A stretch of DNA of 64,000 bases, from contig OX327683.1 of NCBI GenBank assembly GCA_946807835.1, forward strand, positions 501,001 through 565,000. Direction: 5' to 3'. Below are positions 34,001 through 45,130 of this stretch, piece by piece (position 1 is the stretch's first letter; each line of letters begins with the position of its first letter). Both the position numbers and the translations under genes were made by a program. The notes below the pieces were generated by a model. That model was not told where the DNA came from, did not search any database, and saw only the letters and a list, made by a program, of their open reading frames with translations. The stretch comes from Ailanthus altissimus (Eukaryota; Streptophyta; Magnoliopsida; Sapindales; Simaroubaceae).

Positions 34001-34985
34001 GTACTTCAAGAACATGAGTTATGGGATGATGTATTTTCTTTTATACGTCGATGATATGTTGATTGCATGCAAGAATATGGAAGAAATACAAAAGCTCAAG
34101 AAGCAGTTAAGTGGCGAGTTTGAAATGAAGGATTTGGGAGCAGCGAAGAGAATTATGGGTATGGACATTGTGAGGGAAAGAAGAGATGTTATCTTCTTGT
34201 CCCAAGAGCGATATATAGTCAAATTTCTGGAGATGTTCGGTATGTCAAACGTGAAGGCTGTCTCTACTCCTTTGGCCATGCATTTCAGACTGCCAGCAGC
34301 ACAGTCGTCGACATCCGAGGATGAGAAACTGCAGATGAGTAAAGTACCGTATGCAAGCGCTGTAGGGAGCATCATGTATGCAATGGTTTGCACAAGACCA
34401 GACATAGCACAGACTGTGAGTGTGGTGAGTAGATACATGACGAATCGGGGTAAAGATCACTGGCTTGCAGTAAAGTGGATTATGAGATATCTCAAGGGAA
34501 CGTCGAATCAAGGGTTGGTGTATAAGAGGGACGAAGACAGCAATGAAATGGTAAGAGGGTACGTAGACTCAGATTATGCAGGTGATCTTGACAAGAGAAG
34601 ATCGTTGACGGGCTACGTATTAATAGTGTTTGGGTGTAGTGTGTGTTGGAGATCAGTTCTACAACATGTGGTTGCACTTTCTACCACAGAGGCAGAGTAC
34701 ATAGCTGTTGGTGAAGTTATAAAGGAGGCCGTGTGGTTAAAAGGCATATGCGCGGAGATATTGGTTCATAAATATGTAAACACCAGTGTATACTGTGATA
34801 GCCAGAGTGCCATACACCTAAGCAAGCATCAAGTGTTCCATGAGAGGTCGAAACACATTAATGTGAGGCTCCATTACATTCATGAGATTGTCCAAAGTGG
34901 TAAAGTTAGTCTGATAAAGATAGCGTCATCTAAAAACCCTGCTGATATGTTGACTAACCCACTGCCCTCGGTTAAGTTCGTCTGA
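31035..34985 (+). pseudogene. Copia B gag-pol polyprotein, three stop codons
   Basis: All Copia domains are present in order. UBN2-type gag; zinc knuckle CYCCKKEGHFIKDC (31719-31760); aspartic protease with DSG (near 31880); pre-integrase LWHLRLAHLG (near 32270); integrase with FCEHCVLGKAH and LRTDNGLEFYN; reverse transcriptase with CKWVYKVKEG and YVDDM (near 34045); RNase H with STTEAEYIAV (near 34685). Stops are TGA at codon 20 (31092), TAG at about 32826 and TAG at about 33783, where other copies have Trp, Trp and Gln. The longest pieces are 31098-32828, 32841-33785 and 33786-34985. The gag ATG sits 18 bases after the primer site. Confidence 0.9.
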
Positions 34986-35075
34986 TGCAAAGACTTAACC
35001 GGAGTCACTACTTTGTAAGGGTGACCGAAGATGCAGAAATGAGAGATCGATTTACTTTGTGAATGATTTTGAATC

Positions 35076-35087
35076 AAGGAGGGGATT
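35076..35087 (+). other. Polypurine tract, Copia B
   Basis: aaggaggggatt immediately before the 3' LTR; it primes plus-strand DNA in LTR elements. The same tract precedes the 3' LTR of C. Confidence 0.8.
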
Positions 35088-35906
35088 TGTGAGAATATTG
35101 ATTAAAAATCATTGGAATATGATTTAGGGATCAAGCCAAGTGTGTAGGGTGTACACGGATCGAAGACGGACGTGAAAGGAGGCAAAAAATGAGAAGGTGC
35201 ACCATGCGACCAATGCCGCCGCGACCAGGAGTGGGCTCTGCGGCGCCAGAATAGAACACTCAGCGCCGCAGCGCCAAAAAGGCAGCGCCGCAGCGCCAAA
35301 AAGGCAGCGCCGCAGCGCCAAGAAGGCAGCGCCACAGCGCTCAGCAGAAGCGCGCCAGCGCTGGAGCGACGAGATCCCAGCGCTGGATGCGGAAACAGTA
35401 TCCCGAAATTAGGAAACTTCCTAAGTTCGTCTCCTACTTACTCTAAGACTCCCTAATATGACTCCTACACATATAGGGAATACCTAGGACGTCCCAAGGC
35501 CTATATAAAGGCTATCAATTGGCTTGTGAACACAACTTAGTGATCTTAACAACCTTTGTGATCAAGTTAGTGAGATCTTTGTGATCTTAGAGAGATCTTG
35601 GTGATCAATAATAATCTTAGTGATTATTCTTAGTGGTTCTTTGTGAGAGAAAATCCCTAGAGAGAAAGAGAGAGTTTTCTGTGTGATCTTTCTTATAATA
35701 GGCATACTTTGTGGTTGCATTGTGATTCATAATAAGAGAAGAGTGTGATCTTGATCCACCGTGGACGTAGGCAAGTTGCTGAACCATGTAATTCTTTGTG
35801 TGTTCTTCTTTTACCCTTTCTCTCTTTTATCTCTTGATAACTTGTTCTGCATTATTATATTACTTGGGTGAATTGTTTAGCTTGTTTGTGTGCTTCCGCT
35901 TTAATG
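35088..35906 (+). repeat. 3' LTR of Copia B with expanded GC-rich tandem block
   Basis: 819 bases, about 80 longer than the 5' LTR. The excess is a tandem expansion at 35250-35340 of a roughly 22-base unit (gcgccgcagcgccaaaaagg), about four copies. The TATA box is at about 35501-35510. Confidence 0.9.
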
Positions 35907-35911
35907 TTATG

Positions 35912-36241
35912 CGATAATAATTTCTCTTTTTTTTAGGGATCTGTATTTTTCTCCTACGGAGGTCTGGATTTCTTTCTTACGGAGGTCAGTATTTTCTTTT
36001 CTACGGAAAGGTCGGTCTTTCCTTTCTTCAAAAAGGTCTGTCTTCTCTTTCTTTAGAAAGAGTCTTATTCTTACCCACTATGGGTATGACGGCCTTCTTC
36101 TTTGCAAGAGGCTTAAATCTGATGATCTCAAAATATATTTATCTTCTTTTGTTATTTCTTTGATAAGTATGTCAAAGTAATCTGATGTAATATCTCGACG
36201 ATATTAATGATATGATATCATTTCACTTAAAAAAAAAAAAA
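35912..36241 (+). mobile_element. R1-3 retroposon, 3' part
   Basis: It continues R1-3 after Copia B: hairpin array at 35935-36065 (loops such as TACG and TTCA, more decayed), 'acccactatgggt', the family tail 'gatgtaatatctcgacgat' and a poly(A) run at 36229-36241. Sequence then returns to g4 intron ('gttaaatagacgtcg'). Confidence 0.8.
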
Positions 36242-36679
36242 GTTAAATAGACGTCGTTTTAATGAAATCATGGGAAAATCACCACTTTCTGATTTTTGTT
36301 TATACTTTTATTTTGGTTTACCTATTAGATTATTGATTGTTTTCTGAAATATTGCAGTTATATCTTTTTAAGAAGGTAATTAGATATTTTTCAAGAACGG
36401 GAAATGATAGCAAATAGGAGTCATTGGCTATTTAATAAAAATAAATATTTGATAAATAAATCAAAATAACAAAAGTAAACGAAAGTGACAAATTCCCTAA
36501 ATTATTCAAGGTGATTTTAAATGATCTTTACAAGTTACTTGTTATATTGTTCAATATTAGAATATAATGCTTTTATTTATTATTAATTCTAATAGGTCAT
36601 AAAATTGAAATAATTGTTTGGATATATAATTTGCTATTAATAAGAAAGATCAACTCATAATATGAAGTAGATATATAAG
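36242..36679 (-). other. g4 intron segment next to exon 1
   Basis: It aligns with the start of intron 1 in g1 and g2 (for example 'agaaagatcaactcataata' near 36645), up to 'tataagt', where Copia G begins. Confidence 0.75.
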
Positions 36680-37154
36680 TGTTGTGCAGAAGCGTTTGGT
36701 TGAATAATAATATCTAAATTATGGTAATGTTGATAGTAGAAAAATACACATAAAAGTGAAAATACAAAATTTACATCATTTGGCTCTTAGTTTATGTCTG
36801 CAGAAAAAGACACAAGACAGTATTTTATTATAATAAATAGGAGTATACAATTGTTGGAGAATAATCCTCATAATCCAAAACTCCAATACACCCAATAATA
36901 CTCAATTGAACATTTAACTTGTAAATGCTCTCAATTTTGGATGCTCTCTTAATTTCTCTCAATCTTCACTTTGTTTCTCACACACTTTGTTTCTAGAGCT
37001 AGCCTCAATTTATAGTAATTTCTAGGCATAGAATTGTTGACATATGTGTGTAAAAATCAACCAAAGAATTCAATTTGGATACAAAATCAGTGCCTATCTT
37101 CCAAGGTCAATTTTGATGTGCATTTTGAATTTTCAAGCCATGCATCTTTCAACA
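36680..37154 (-). repeat. 3' LTR of Copia G
   Basis: Minus strand: begins TGTTGAAAGATGCATGGC at 37154 and ends TTCTGCACAACA at 36680. It is preceded, in element order, by the purine-rich ccaaaatggagat (37155-37168). This family is different from A/B/C and D/E. Confidence 0.7.
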
Positions 37155-37797
37155 ATCTCCATTTTGGCTTGAATAATTAGAACCGCGAGAGAAATATATT
37201 TTAATGTCTTCACCATCAATTTGCAATTTTCAAATTGTTAGGACATTGATCAAGTTAAAACAGTGCTTAACTTGATCATTATTACCACATTAGTTATGAT
37301 ATCTATAGGATTATCGCTGGTGTCAAAGTGATATTGTACTTTAATATGCTTCGGACGTGCATGAAAAACTTAATTATTTGCTAAAAACATAGCATTCTAA
37401 CTATTATAATACACATTAATATGCTTCTAACTAAGACTTAAGCTTTTCAATAATCTTTGTAACTAAATAGTTTCCTTAACAGCCTCTGTAACTGCTATGT
37501 ACTCGGCCTTTGTGGTCGACAAAGCAATGGTAGGAAACTTGCAGCATGTACTCTCTTTCATCATCAGTAGTTGGATACAATGATGTAAAGAGCTTGAAAA
37601 AAGAAGTATGTGATGTACTTATAGGTTTAGACTGCCTGTTCATGCCAAACTATTATAAAGCCTTCTTCAAATATTATCTTTGGGACAAACTAACTTTACT
37701 TCTAGTTCTATCTCTATAAATTTCTATATCAATAATCTTTTTGTATTCACCCAAATCCAAATAAGCTTGTCTGCTTACTAGAAACTGGGAGAATAAT
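37155..37797 (-). pseudogene. Copia G RT-RNase H remnant
   Basis: The minus strand shows the RNase H block ALSTTKAEYIAVTEAVKE (near 37540-37480). Upstream of it is a reverse transcriptase block DLGEYKKIID and SLSQR, then FGMNRQSKP (37760-37610), with stops and frameshifts. Everything upstream is missing: at about 37797 the sequence becomes g4 exon 1. The element is strongly 5'-truncated. Confidence 0.75.
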
Positions 37798-37814
37798 ATC
37801 ATTAATCATTTCTT

Positions 37815-37955
37815 TTAAATGCAGAGATCTTTCTCTTTCATTTGGTGTATGAAGCTACCCCAACTGTTAGTGTTAGGAGTAAGCCAATGAAATTCTACCG
37901 ATAACTTTATGAACAACCGTGAGCGTTCATATATTAACCTGTGACTAGGTGCCAT
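37815..37955 (-). pseudogene. Small-gene family fragment g4 (exon 1)
   Basis: It starts MAPSHRLIYERSRLFIKLSV at 37955 and continues with HWLTPNTNSWGSFIHQMKEK, a divergent version of the g1/g2 N-terminus (WLTADSMGSFIQQM). It is cut by Copia G. Its intron pieces lie at 36242-36679, 29070-29470 and 21150-21511. It is the most divergent member and lacks a TATA box, because R1-4 replaces the sequence upstream of 38027. Confidence 0.7.
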
Positions 37956-38027
37956 TTCCTTTAATTCTTTTTCTTGTTTACAACTAACTTGGGACAAAAT
38001 GCAAGCTCCTGCTCTTGCACCAGCAAC

Positions 38028-38640
38028 CTAAGTGGGGTTCTTTCTCAGATTGACCCCTCGTGGCTTTCCCTGGTAACCGTGCGGCTCGTCGTCTCGCTAC
38101 TATTGCCTGACCACCAAAAAATTGCAAAACACCATTCTTGTGCTTTGCTAGTCTACTGACTTTGGTTTCATCATTGTTCTTATATTGTTTAGTTTGAGTT
38201 ATGGACTTGGTAGTTTTTTTGTTGTTATTAGCAGTTGAGGCTGTTTTCATAGTGGCCGTTGTTAGCGTATTGTTGGTTGGTCAGGATGTTGTTGTATGGG
38301 TTTGTCTGTATTAGGCGGAGGAATGTTATAATTAATTTGGTGGGGTATTCTCTTTCTGAGGGTCTCACCACCAATAATAATTTCTCTCTTATTTAAGGGA
38401 TCTGTATCTCCCTCATTTATGAGGTCTATTTATCCATTTTTTTCGAAAGTTCTGTATCCTTTTTTTTTATTCGAAAGGGTCCATATGGCTATTACTCTTT
38501 TTTGCTAGAGTTCTGATTCAGGTGATCTCAAAATGTATTTATCTTATCCCGTTATTCTTTTGATTTGTGTATCAAAGGTATTTGATGTAATATCTTGATG
38601 ATATTAATGATATGAAATGAAAATATTTTCTCAAAAAAAG
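38028..38640 (+). mobile_element. R1-4 retroposon, 5'-truncated and decayed
   Basis: The tail has the family order 'gggatctgtatctccct', hairpin remnants ('tttttttcgaaag' and similar), 'ggtgatctcaaaatgtattt', 'gatgtaatatcttgatgat' and a short A run (38633-38639). The body is less GC-rich and has no 5' hairpin. It joins the g4 leader on the left and Gypsy DNA on the right. Confidence 0.65.
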
Positions 38641-40470
38641 CCAGTATTAAGATCACTATTGCTATTATAATTTTTTTCAATTATAACTTCCAAAATTTTT
38701 TTTTTTTGTGTGTGAACTAAACTATAATCTTCTTACTATAAATCTCAACATATATAGTTTTGAGAATTTCTCTAAGTACAGGCCTCAACTTCATATCTTC
38801 ACAAGGTTATGACTGTTTAAAAGGTTAAGATTTCTCTCATGGAGTAGAAAAGTAATTAAGCACTCAAGAAAAAGTCAATTTTAACGACAGACATACAAGT
38901 TAACATTGGTCCAAAGATAGAAAAATCAATCATTTAGAAATCAACCATTCTTGACATACACCAGCTTTAGGACTACAATTGTCTTGTGAGAATAATGCAA
39001 AAATAGGTTAATGAGAAAACTGTATTACAAAATATTTGTCTTCCAAAATTGAATGATGACTTTATTAAACGAAATTGACTCTAAATCATTTTTTATATTA
39101 TTGTTTTTTAGAATACAAGGAAGCATTATAAAATAAAATAAAATGAACAATTTCTCACCAAAATATATTACACAAAGTTTAGAAATTCACTTTAAATCGT
39201 CCTTAAACTATGCAACCAACTTATTTTTTAATTTGAATAATATTATTCTAAACAAAAATTAATCAATTCAAAAGATCAACTAAAGTTCGTAAGCTGTTTT
39301 CTCAACCTTTTCACTTATTCACAAAAGATACGTGTGATTATAAAAATATATGCTTAAACATAGAAATTCTTTTGGTTATATACGTTCAATCATCAATCTT
39401 ACCATAAGGCTTAGCATTATGCTCAAAAATATTTCAGAAGTCATTATTTAGTAACCTAAATAAACATAGACCAAACAATTTTGAAATCATACCTAGGTAG
39501 AAAAATAATTTTCTTTATACAAGAATTACCAAGACTATATGCAATAAACAACAATGCATGAAATATAAAATAAAATAACAAGTTAGTTAAAACGCGTTTT
39601 AAAATTTAAAAAAGAAAACTTCTTATTCTGTCATTCTTAATCTAATTTGATTTAGAATACGTCTCAATAATTCAAAAATGAGCTCTTTACTCTGTCATTT
39701 TAATCAAATAGGTATGCTGGAACCCATCATTGTTTTTGATTTTTTTTGGAATATAAAATATAACTTATGTCTACTCCCCTACCCAAACCAAATTGAAATA
39801 TTGTTCTCAATGTTTAAATACAGAGAGATAAAGTATAGGAGACATTACTTGAAATGTTAGTTATTCAAATGACACAAACTTGAGAGACACTTAAGCAAAT
39901 ACAAACTAAAATGATGATGCTAATAAACAAAAAAAAAATTAAGAAAAAATTACAAACGGAAGTGTCAGATTTAGTTTTACTTCTTATGTCCCACTGACCA
40001 ATCCATCTGAGCTATTATCGGGTCAAGGTCATAGGTAAACTGTCTGTTATTTTTTAATCAATTCATCCACATTAGTAGTAGAAACAAGGATCTGTTGCTC
40101 CAAATATGAAAAAAACAACATTCTATTCCACAGCTTGATTAAGAAAATAGAGTAAGCAATAAAAATAGGTATTGCCATTCAACAAATTTATAGGTTTTCA
40201 GTGGATAATCAGCTAGGTCCAAGAGGCAATTTAAAAATTTTCTTTCAAGGTACCAAAACCATATGGTAAAGCAATAAAAGCATATGCATAGCAAAACATT
40301 CTGGATATATGCTCATGCATATATGAGACTCGTAATTCTTCCCCTATTATTTTTTCGGTCAGGTTTTCCACTGCTAAAGTTATAAGAATAATACGTGAAA
40401 CTTGATTTCCTCTTAAATGTGTAGCTATTGGCACACACCCCATTAACCCAAGACTATCCCCCATATATTA
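38641..40470 (-). mobile_element. Ty3/Gypsy (Athila/Tat-like) 3' interior, inverted copy
   Basis: 38643-39995 is the reverse complement of 55783-57130. On the minus strand it contains the block 'aacattgagaacaatat' followed by 'ggtttgggtaggggag', the counterpart of the ATTGAGGACAATG...GTTTGGGGG signature near the 3' end of Athila-type elements. From 39996 to 40470 minus-strand frames (40464-40231, and LEQQILVSTTNVDELIKK near 40100-40050) may be env-like or late-region remnants. No RT was seen. There is no LTR on this copy. Confidence 0.6.
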
Positions 40471-41239
40471 AATGGATTTTTGTTGTAGTTAATACTTTTC
40501 CTAGATTTTTTATTGCCTCTATAAAAACTTTATTTTTTTCAGAACTAGATCTACAAAATATACATATATTTCAAAATCGTCAAACTGAGGTTTCCTTCAT
40601 AACTACACTCACATTTATCTTGATATATAAAAATGTAAAAAATGAAGTGTTGCATTTATAGAGTACCAAATGATAACATTGATTTTGGTAATCCGATAAT
40701 TTGTCAGAAGAGATTGAAAAATAAAATACACATATTGAAAGATAACCATCGACATGCATTATTTAATCAATAGATTTGAATTTAAGATATCTATATGAGT
40801 TACCTTACTATTCATAAAACAATTAAAAAAATTTAAAATTAAGGCGCATACGTATGTACATGTAGTTGTGATTGTGGCTCACATCTTCCTTTGGTTTTAC
40901 GTCCAGTAATGGCTTAAATGCTCTCTATGAGTCAAGGATAAGCTTTCCACCAAATTTTCTTATAAATTGGCAAATAGGTTCTTTTAGAGTTTGTTAGTAA
41001 ATTATAAACTTTTGGGATATTTATTTTTATTTTATAAAATAATTGTTAGATTTGTATTTATAGTTTGTTAGTACATTAGAGATATTATAGTATTGGAAAA
41101 TTATTTTTTATTAAAAAAAATTAACTAGTTAAATTAATTTAAATTCAAAAAATTAATATACACTATTAAAAAAATAATTAATTTTTTGGTTTATCAAAAT
41201 TGCAATAGACACAACAGTCTTCGGGAAAGATTATTCTCT
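40471..41239. other. AT-rich, nothing recognised
   Basis: No supported gene; possibly further decayed Gypsy sequence. Confidence 0.3.
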
Positions 41240-41850
41240 ACTAAAACCTAATACTAAAACTCTCTCAAAACCAAAGTTTACAGTTGCCACCCCATAACAC
41301 ACTTCCACCAGAGAGGGAGCTTAGGCCTATTCTCCGGTAGACACAACCACCCTTCTTGCCTATTTCCTCTTTTTGTTTCAGCCCTCTTTCTATTAATTTC
41401 TCCTGACTTTGCTATCTCTTCATCTCTCCAGCAGGCTTTGCTGTCCAACGTCATGCTGTTCTAGCCATCAAAGGCTTAACGGATCTAGCCACAACAACCA
41501 ACAAATCTTTTCCGACTTTGTACAACGGCACATCTGTCACTCTTCTCGCCGAACATCATTGCACATCCTCCTCTACGTCGACTCATAGGCCTGCCAATTT
41601 TCAAGGCACCTTTGCTGGCATTCCTCTGTGTCTGATCTTCTTGTTTTTTGGCTCCTTTTCGGTCACTGTAGCTCATCGATGTATGGTGTGGTGCTCGCCG
41701 CTTGTGAAGTCATGACAACCATATCTCTACTCTTTACTACCTTATATTTTAGTCCCTCGCTGAGGCTGAGCACCGTGGAAAGCTGTCGCCGTTATTCAAG
41801 CATGTTATGCTTTCCAACCATAGCTCTGCTCCAAAAAGATGAGGTATTGT
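41240..41850 (+). mobile_element. R1-like retroposon fragment (5' part)
   Basis: It opens 'aaaacctaatactaaaactctctcaaaacc' in the style of the R1 5' end. A purine/pyrimidine pair follows at the hairpin position (accagagaggg ... tctccggt), then a GC-richer pyrimidine-rich core. No hairpin array or poly(A) tail follows, so it is 3'-truncated or only distantly related. Confidence 0.4.
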
Positions 41851-42813
41851 TCTTTATTTTTCTAAAAAGTATTCTACGTTTTATATATATATATATATAT
41901 ATTTACTTCTATATGCATATAAAAACCCAATACTTTCTCATTGTTAAAAAACTCATATGTATTTTTTTTTAATGAGATATTTCTTTGTCAACTTGACTTA
42001 TAACCTTGTAAATTACAACAAAATTCGCATTAACATGATTTTCATTAATATGTAGAAGTAAGCATTATTTTATTTATATTTTTATCAAAATGTTTTGCCA
42101 TTCCTTTAACATTAGAATATAAATGTACAAAACTTTCATAAAAAATACAAATGAAAAAGATAATATTTTTAATTAGAAAATAATAAACTTAATATTTATA
42201 TTGAAATATAAAAAAAATGCAAATGTAGGTTCTTTCATGTAATCTTGATAAAAACCGACCAATTCTTGAATTGATGTAGATTATTGAATGAAATTCATAG
42301 TTTATAATATTCGAAGAGAATAAAATTTAAAATCCACCTTTTTAAATCCAACAATTAGAATGACATAGATACTGTGATTTATATACATATATATATATAA
42401 CATTACATCATAGAATTATTTATATTATATAAGAAATCTTCTAGTACAACAACTAAAGAACCATTAGAAAAATACAATACTATTTTTACATTTAAGCACG
42501 TTCGAAAGCACTCTACTAATATTATATCAGAGATCTCTACTAGAAAATAATTATGATAATACATCACCTCACACTTAAACATACCTAAAACTACTCTTCT
42601 ATTACATCAACTAGAGAACTATTAGGAAAATAGACAATTTCCACACTTAAATATACCTAAAAACACTCTACTAATATTGCATCAAAGAACTACTAGTACA
42701 ATTACTATAATTACACGTCACTCCATGTTTAAGCATGCTCGAAAATACTTTCTAAAATAAAAGGGTAGATAAGCACGCCCGAAAATACTCTCCAAAATAA
42801 AAGAAAAAAGAGA
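41851..42813. other. AT-rich region with degenerate repeats
   Basis: (TA)n microsatellites lie near 41883-41901 and 42386-42400. From 42440 to 42810 a degenerate repeat of roughly 115 bases recurs, marked by 'cacacttaaacatacctaaa' and 'ctctactaatattacatca' type blocks (about three to four copies). No gene. Confidence 0.5.
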
Positions 42814-43037
42814 TGTTACATTTCTTGAGTCAAAATGTAACCTTATTATATAATGATTTTAATGATTCTGGAATTATTCTTTTATACCCTCCTACCATAT
42901 ATACATATTATTAATGTAAAATATTATTTCCTTATGTATGTTACTTTCCTATTATATAATAAGGTTACAGCCTATAAAGGCCCCATTATACAGCTTTACT
43001 ATACACAGTGAAATATATTCTCTTTACATTTCTAACA
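42814..43037 (+). repeat. 5' LTR of Copia F
   Basis: A short 224-base LTR from TGTTACATTTCTTGAG to TTTCTAACA. A 17-base segment of the start (gttacattttgactcaa on the complement) relates to 'aaggttacagcctataaagg'. The likely TATA element is 'cctataaagg' at 42972-42981. Confidence 0.8.
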
Positions 43038-43049
43038 TGGTATCAGAGC
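43038..43049 (+). other. Primer-binding site, Copia F
   Basis: TGGTATCAGAGC directly after the LTR terminus. Confidence 0.9.
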
Positions 43050-43199
43050 TTTGATTTTTTCACTGGCATCTTGTTTAGTGAGAAATTTGCTGGGAATTTT
43101 TTTTTCAAAATCCAAAGGAATTTACAGGAGTTTTTTGAAAAGCCACCAAAAAATTCTGAAATCATGCCGTTTTGGCCACCGCCTATCTTCAATTACTCA

Positions 43200-43590
43200 A
43201 AATCCTCCAACTGTTTTAACACCATCGACGACATGCCGATCTAAGGTCAAAAATCGCCAGACGCGCCGTTAGAATGCCACTACCGCCGGCTACTGTCACT
43301 TCAGATCTCAGCCGTTCCACGGCAACATGACTGACACCACCAACACCAAATGAATCCCCCATCACCGGCCGTTCAGTGCCGTTGACAAGGCACCAATTCG
43401 AGGTTAGAAACTCACGGACGCGCCGCCGGAACTTCACTAACACCGATTACTTTCACTTCAGATCCCAGCCGTTATACGGTGGCATGACCGACACCGCCCA
43501 GACCAAAATACTCCTCAGTCACTGGCCATTCAAACGCCGTCGATTTTACCTCAATTGGAGGTCGAAGTAAGCTGGACGCGCCATCAGAAG
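43200..43590 (+). repeat. GC-rich tandem duplication in Copia F leader, about 175 bp unit
   Basis: Two diverged units share 'gacgcgccg', 'cacttcagat', 'cagccgtt', 'ggcatgac/gcaacatgac', 'gacacc' and 'cggccgttc/tggccattc' in order. They occupy the place where gag would be expected. Confidence 0.65.
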
Positions 43591-43649
43591 TTTACTGGTT
43601 TCTGTTAATGGTATGATTGCAAACTTTTTAGTATTTTCAGGTCAGATCG

Positions 43650-43815
43650 TTATTTTTTATTTTTTGGGCTTTTTTTGTAATTTATTAAATTTTTGGGGCA
43701 TTTTTGCAATCATAATATTTTTTAGGGGTTATTTTGTAATTTTTAGAAAAATTAGGGGCTATTTTGCAATTTTTATATTTTAAGGGGTTAATTTATAATT
43801 ATTAAAAGTTTGGGG
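43650..43815 (+). repeat. G-run/T-run degenerate tandem repeat in Copia F
   Basis: About four units of roughly 38 bases of the form 'ttttaggggttattttgtaa', with GGGG clusters spaced by T-rich runs. Confidence 0.65.
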
Positions 43816-43977
43816 GTCTGCTCATCATTAGTTAAAAAAAAGGGTTTTTTTTTTTTGAAATTTATGAATAAGTGTAATACTTTTACTGGTTTTACTCTAC
43901 TTTAGGCATGCTATATATCTGGAACATCTCAAGGTGCGGCTTTTACAGGAACTGCTGTTACTACTGCACAGGATATT

Positions 43978-44523
43978 GTGAATTGTTCCCTTAATAACCT
44001 TGAATCTTTACTCCGTCTACTCCTATTTAATTCTGGTAAACCTTTAATTTCAGCTTCTTCCAATATTTTAGGTAATTCTTCTTGGTATTTTGACTTTGTA
44101 TGTTATAATCATATGATTTCTGATCCTACAAATTTCTCCTCTAAAACTCTTAATTCCTATTTACCATCTATTCAATTTGCTAATGGTTCTCTCATGAAAG
44201 TTAACCATGTTGGTCACGTGTCTTGTCCTAATCTTTCTGTATCTGACACCTTTCTTATTCCTAACCTTACCTTAAATCTTTTGTCTATTGGTCAATTATG
44301 CGAATTTGGTCTTAATGTCTTGTTTACTGCTTCTGGTTGTTGTGTGCAGGATCCAAAGACCGATCGGACGCTTGAGACAGGCCGTAAAGTTGGACGTCTG
44401 TATGAACTTATCTCTTTAGATTTATCCTTTCTATATCCTTCGTCTACAGTATCTACCTCTTCGGTATCTTCGTTACATTTTTGGCATTCTCGTTTGGGTC
44501 ATGCGTCAATCAATCGCATCTGA
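43978..44523 (+). pseudogene. Copia F protease and pre-integrase region
   Basis: 181 open codons. The protease active site is altered: the residues before NHM read DFVCYNHM rather than DSGATNHM, so Asp is kept but SG is lost. The FANGSLMKVNHVG and NLLSIGQLCE blocks follow as in Copia proteases, then pre-integrase FWHSRLGHASI at the end. It stops at 44523. Confidence 0.75.
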
Positions 44524-45130
44524 TCTCTAGTATCTAGTGGTCACTTAGGTACTATTTTTTTATAATAAAGATGATTGCATTACATGTCCTTTAGCTAAAC
44601 AACTAGCCTTACCTTTTGATAATAGTACTACTGTTTCTCATGCTCCATTTAATCTTTTACATTCTGATATATGGGGTCCTTCTCCAAATCCTATAATGAG
44701 GGGATTCAAATATTTTATGATCTTCGTTGATGACTATTCTCGGTATACTTGGTTGTTCCTTATGAAACAACGATCCAAATTTACTAAAATTTACCGAGAT
44801 TTTGCTCAGATGGTTAAAACTCTGTTCTCATGTCCTATTAAGGTTTTCCGCACTGATAATACTATAGAGTATAGAGATTCTGATTTTTTAAATCTTTTAT
44901 AGGAACACAATACTATATGTCAAAGGTCTTGTCCTGGTACATTTCAACAAAATGGGAGAGTTGAACGTAAAAATAGATACATTTTAGATATTACTCGTGC
45001 CATTCTTATCTCTTCCTCTTGTCCTGAACTAGTGTCTACTTTTCCGTTGCCATTAATCTGAATGTTCATTTACGTTTAATATGGGCTTAAAATCTATAGC
45101 TAATATATTTCTTTTTACTGGAAAAGTCAC
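44524..45130 (+). pseudogene. Copia F integrase remnant
   Basis: Zinc-finger tail CITCPLAKQ (44577), core with HSDIWGPSPNP (44660), FVDDYSRYTWLFLM (44720) and FRTDN (44850), then FQQNGRVERKNRYILD (44945) after a stop at 44900. Frameshifts occur near 44555 and 45060; similarity ends near 45130. Confidence 0.75.

Larger units (their letters stand above)
30265..35906 (+). mobile_element. Copia element B, full length
   Basis: LTRs 30265-31002 and 35088-35906, primer site 31006-31017, gag-pol 31035-34985, purine tract 35076-35087. The 5-base target duplication ttatg (30260-30264 and 35907-35911) marks insertion into R1-3. The last bases are AATG instead of AACA. Several stop codons make it non-autonomous now. 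Confidence 0.92.
42814..45130 (+). mobile_element. Copia element F, 3'-truncated
   Basis: 5' LTR 42814-43037, primer site 43038-43049, a long repetitive leader (43050-43900), then protease/pre-integrase and integrase remnants. RT, RNase H and 3' LTR are absent. The family is different from the others here. Confidence 0.8.

Noticed and set aside
40231..40464. 77-codon minus-strand frame as a host gene
   Set aside because: It sits in line with Gypsy sequence, and no conserved domain or splice structure was seen; kept only as a possible Gypsy remnant.
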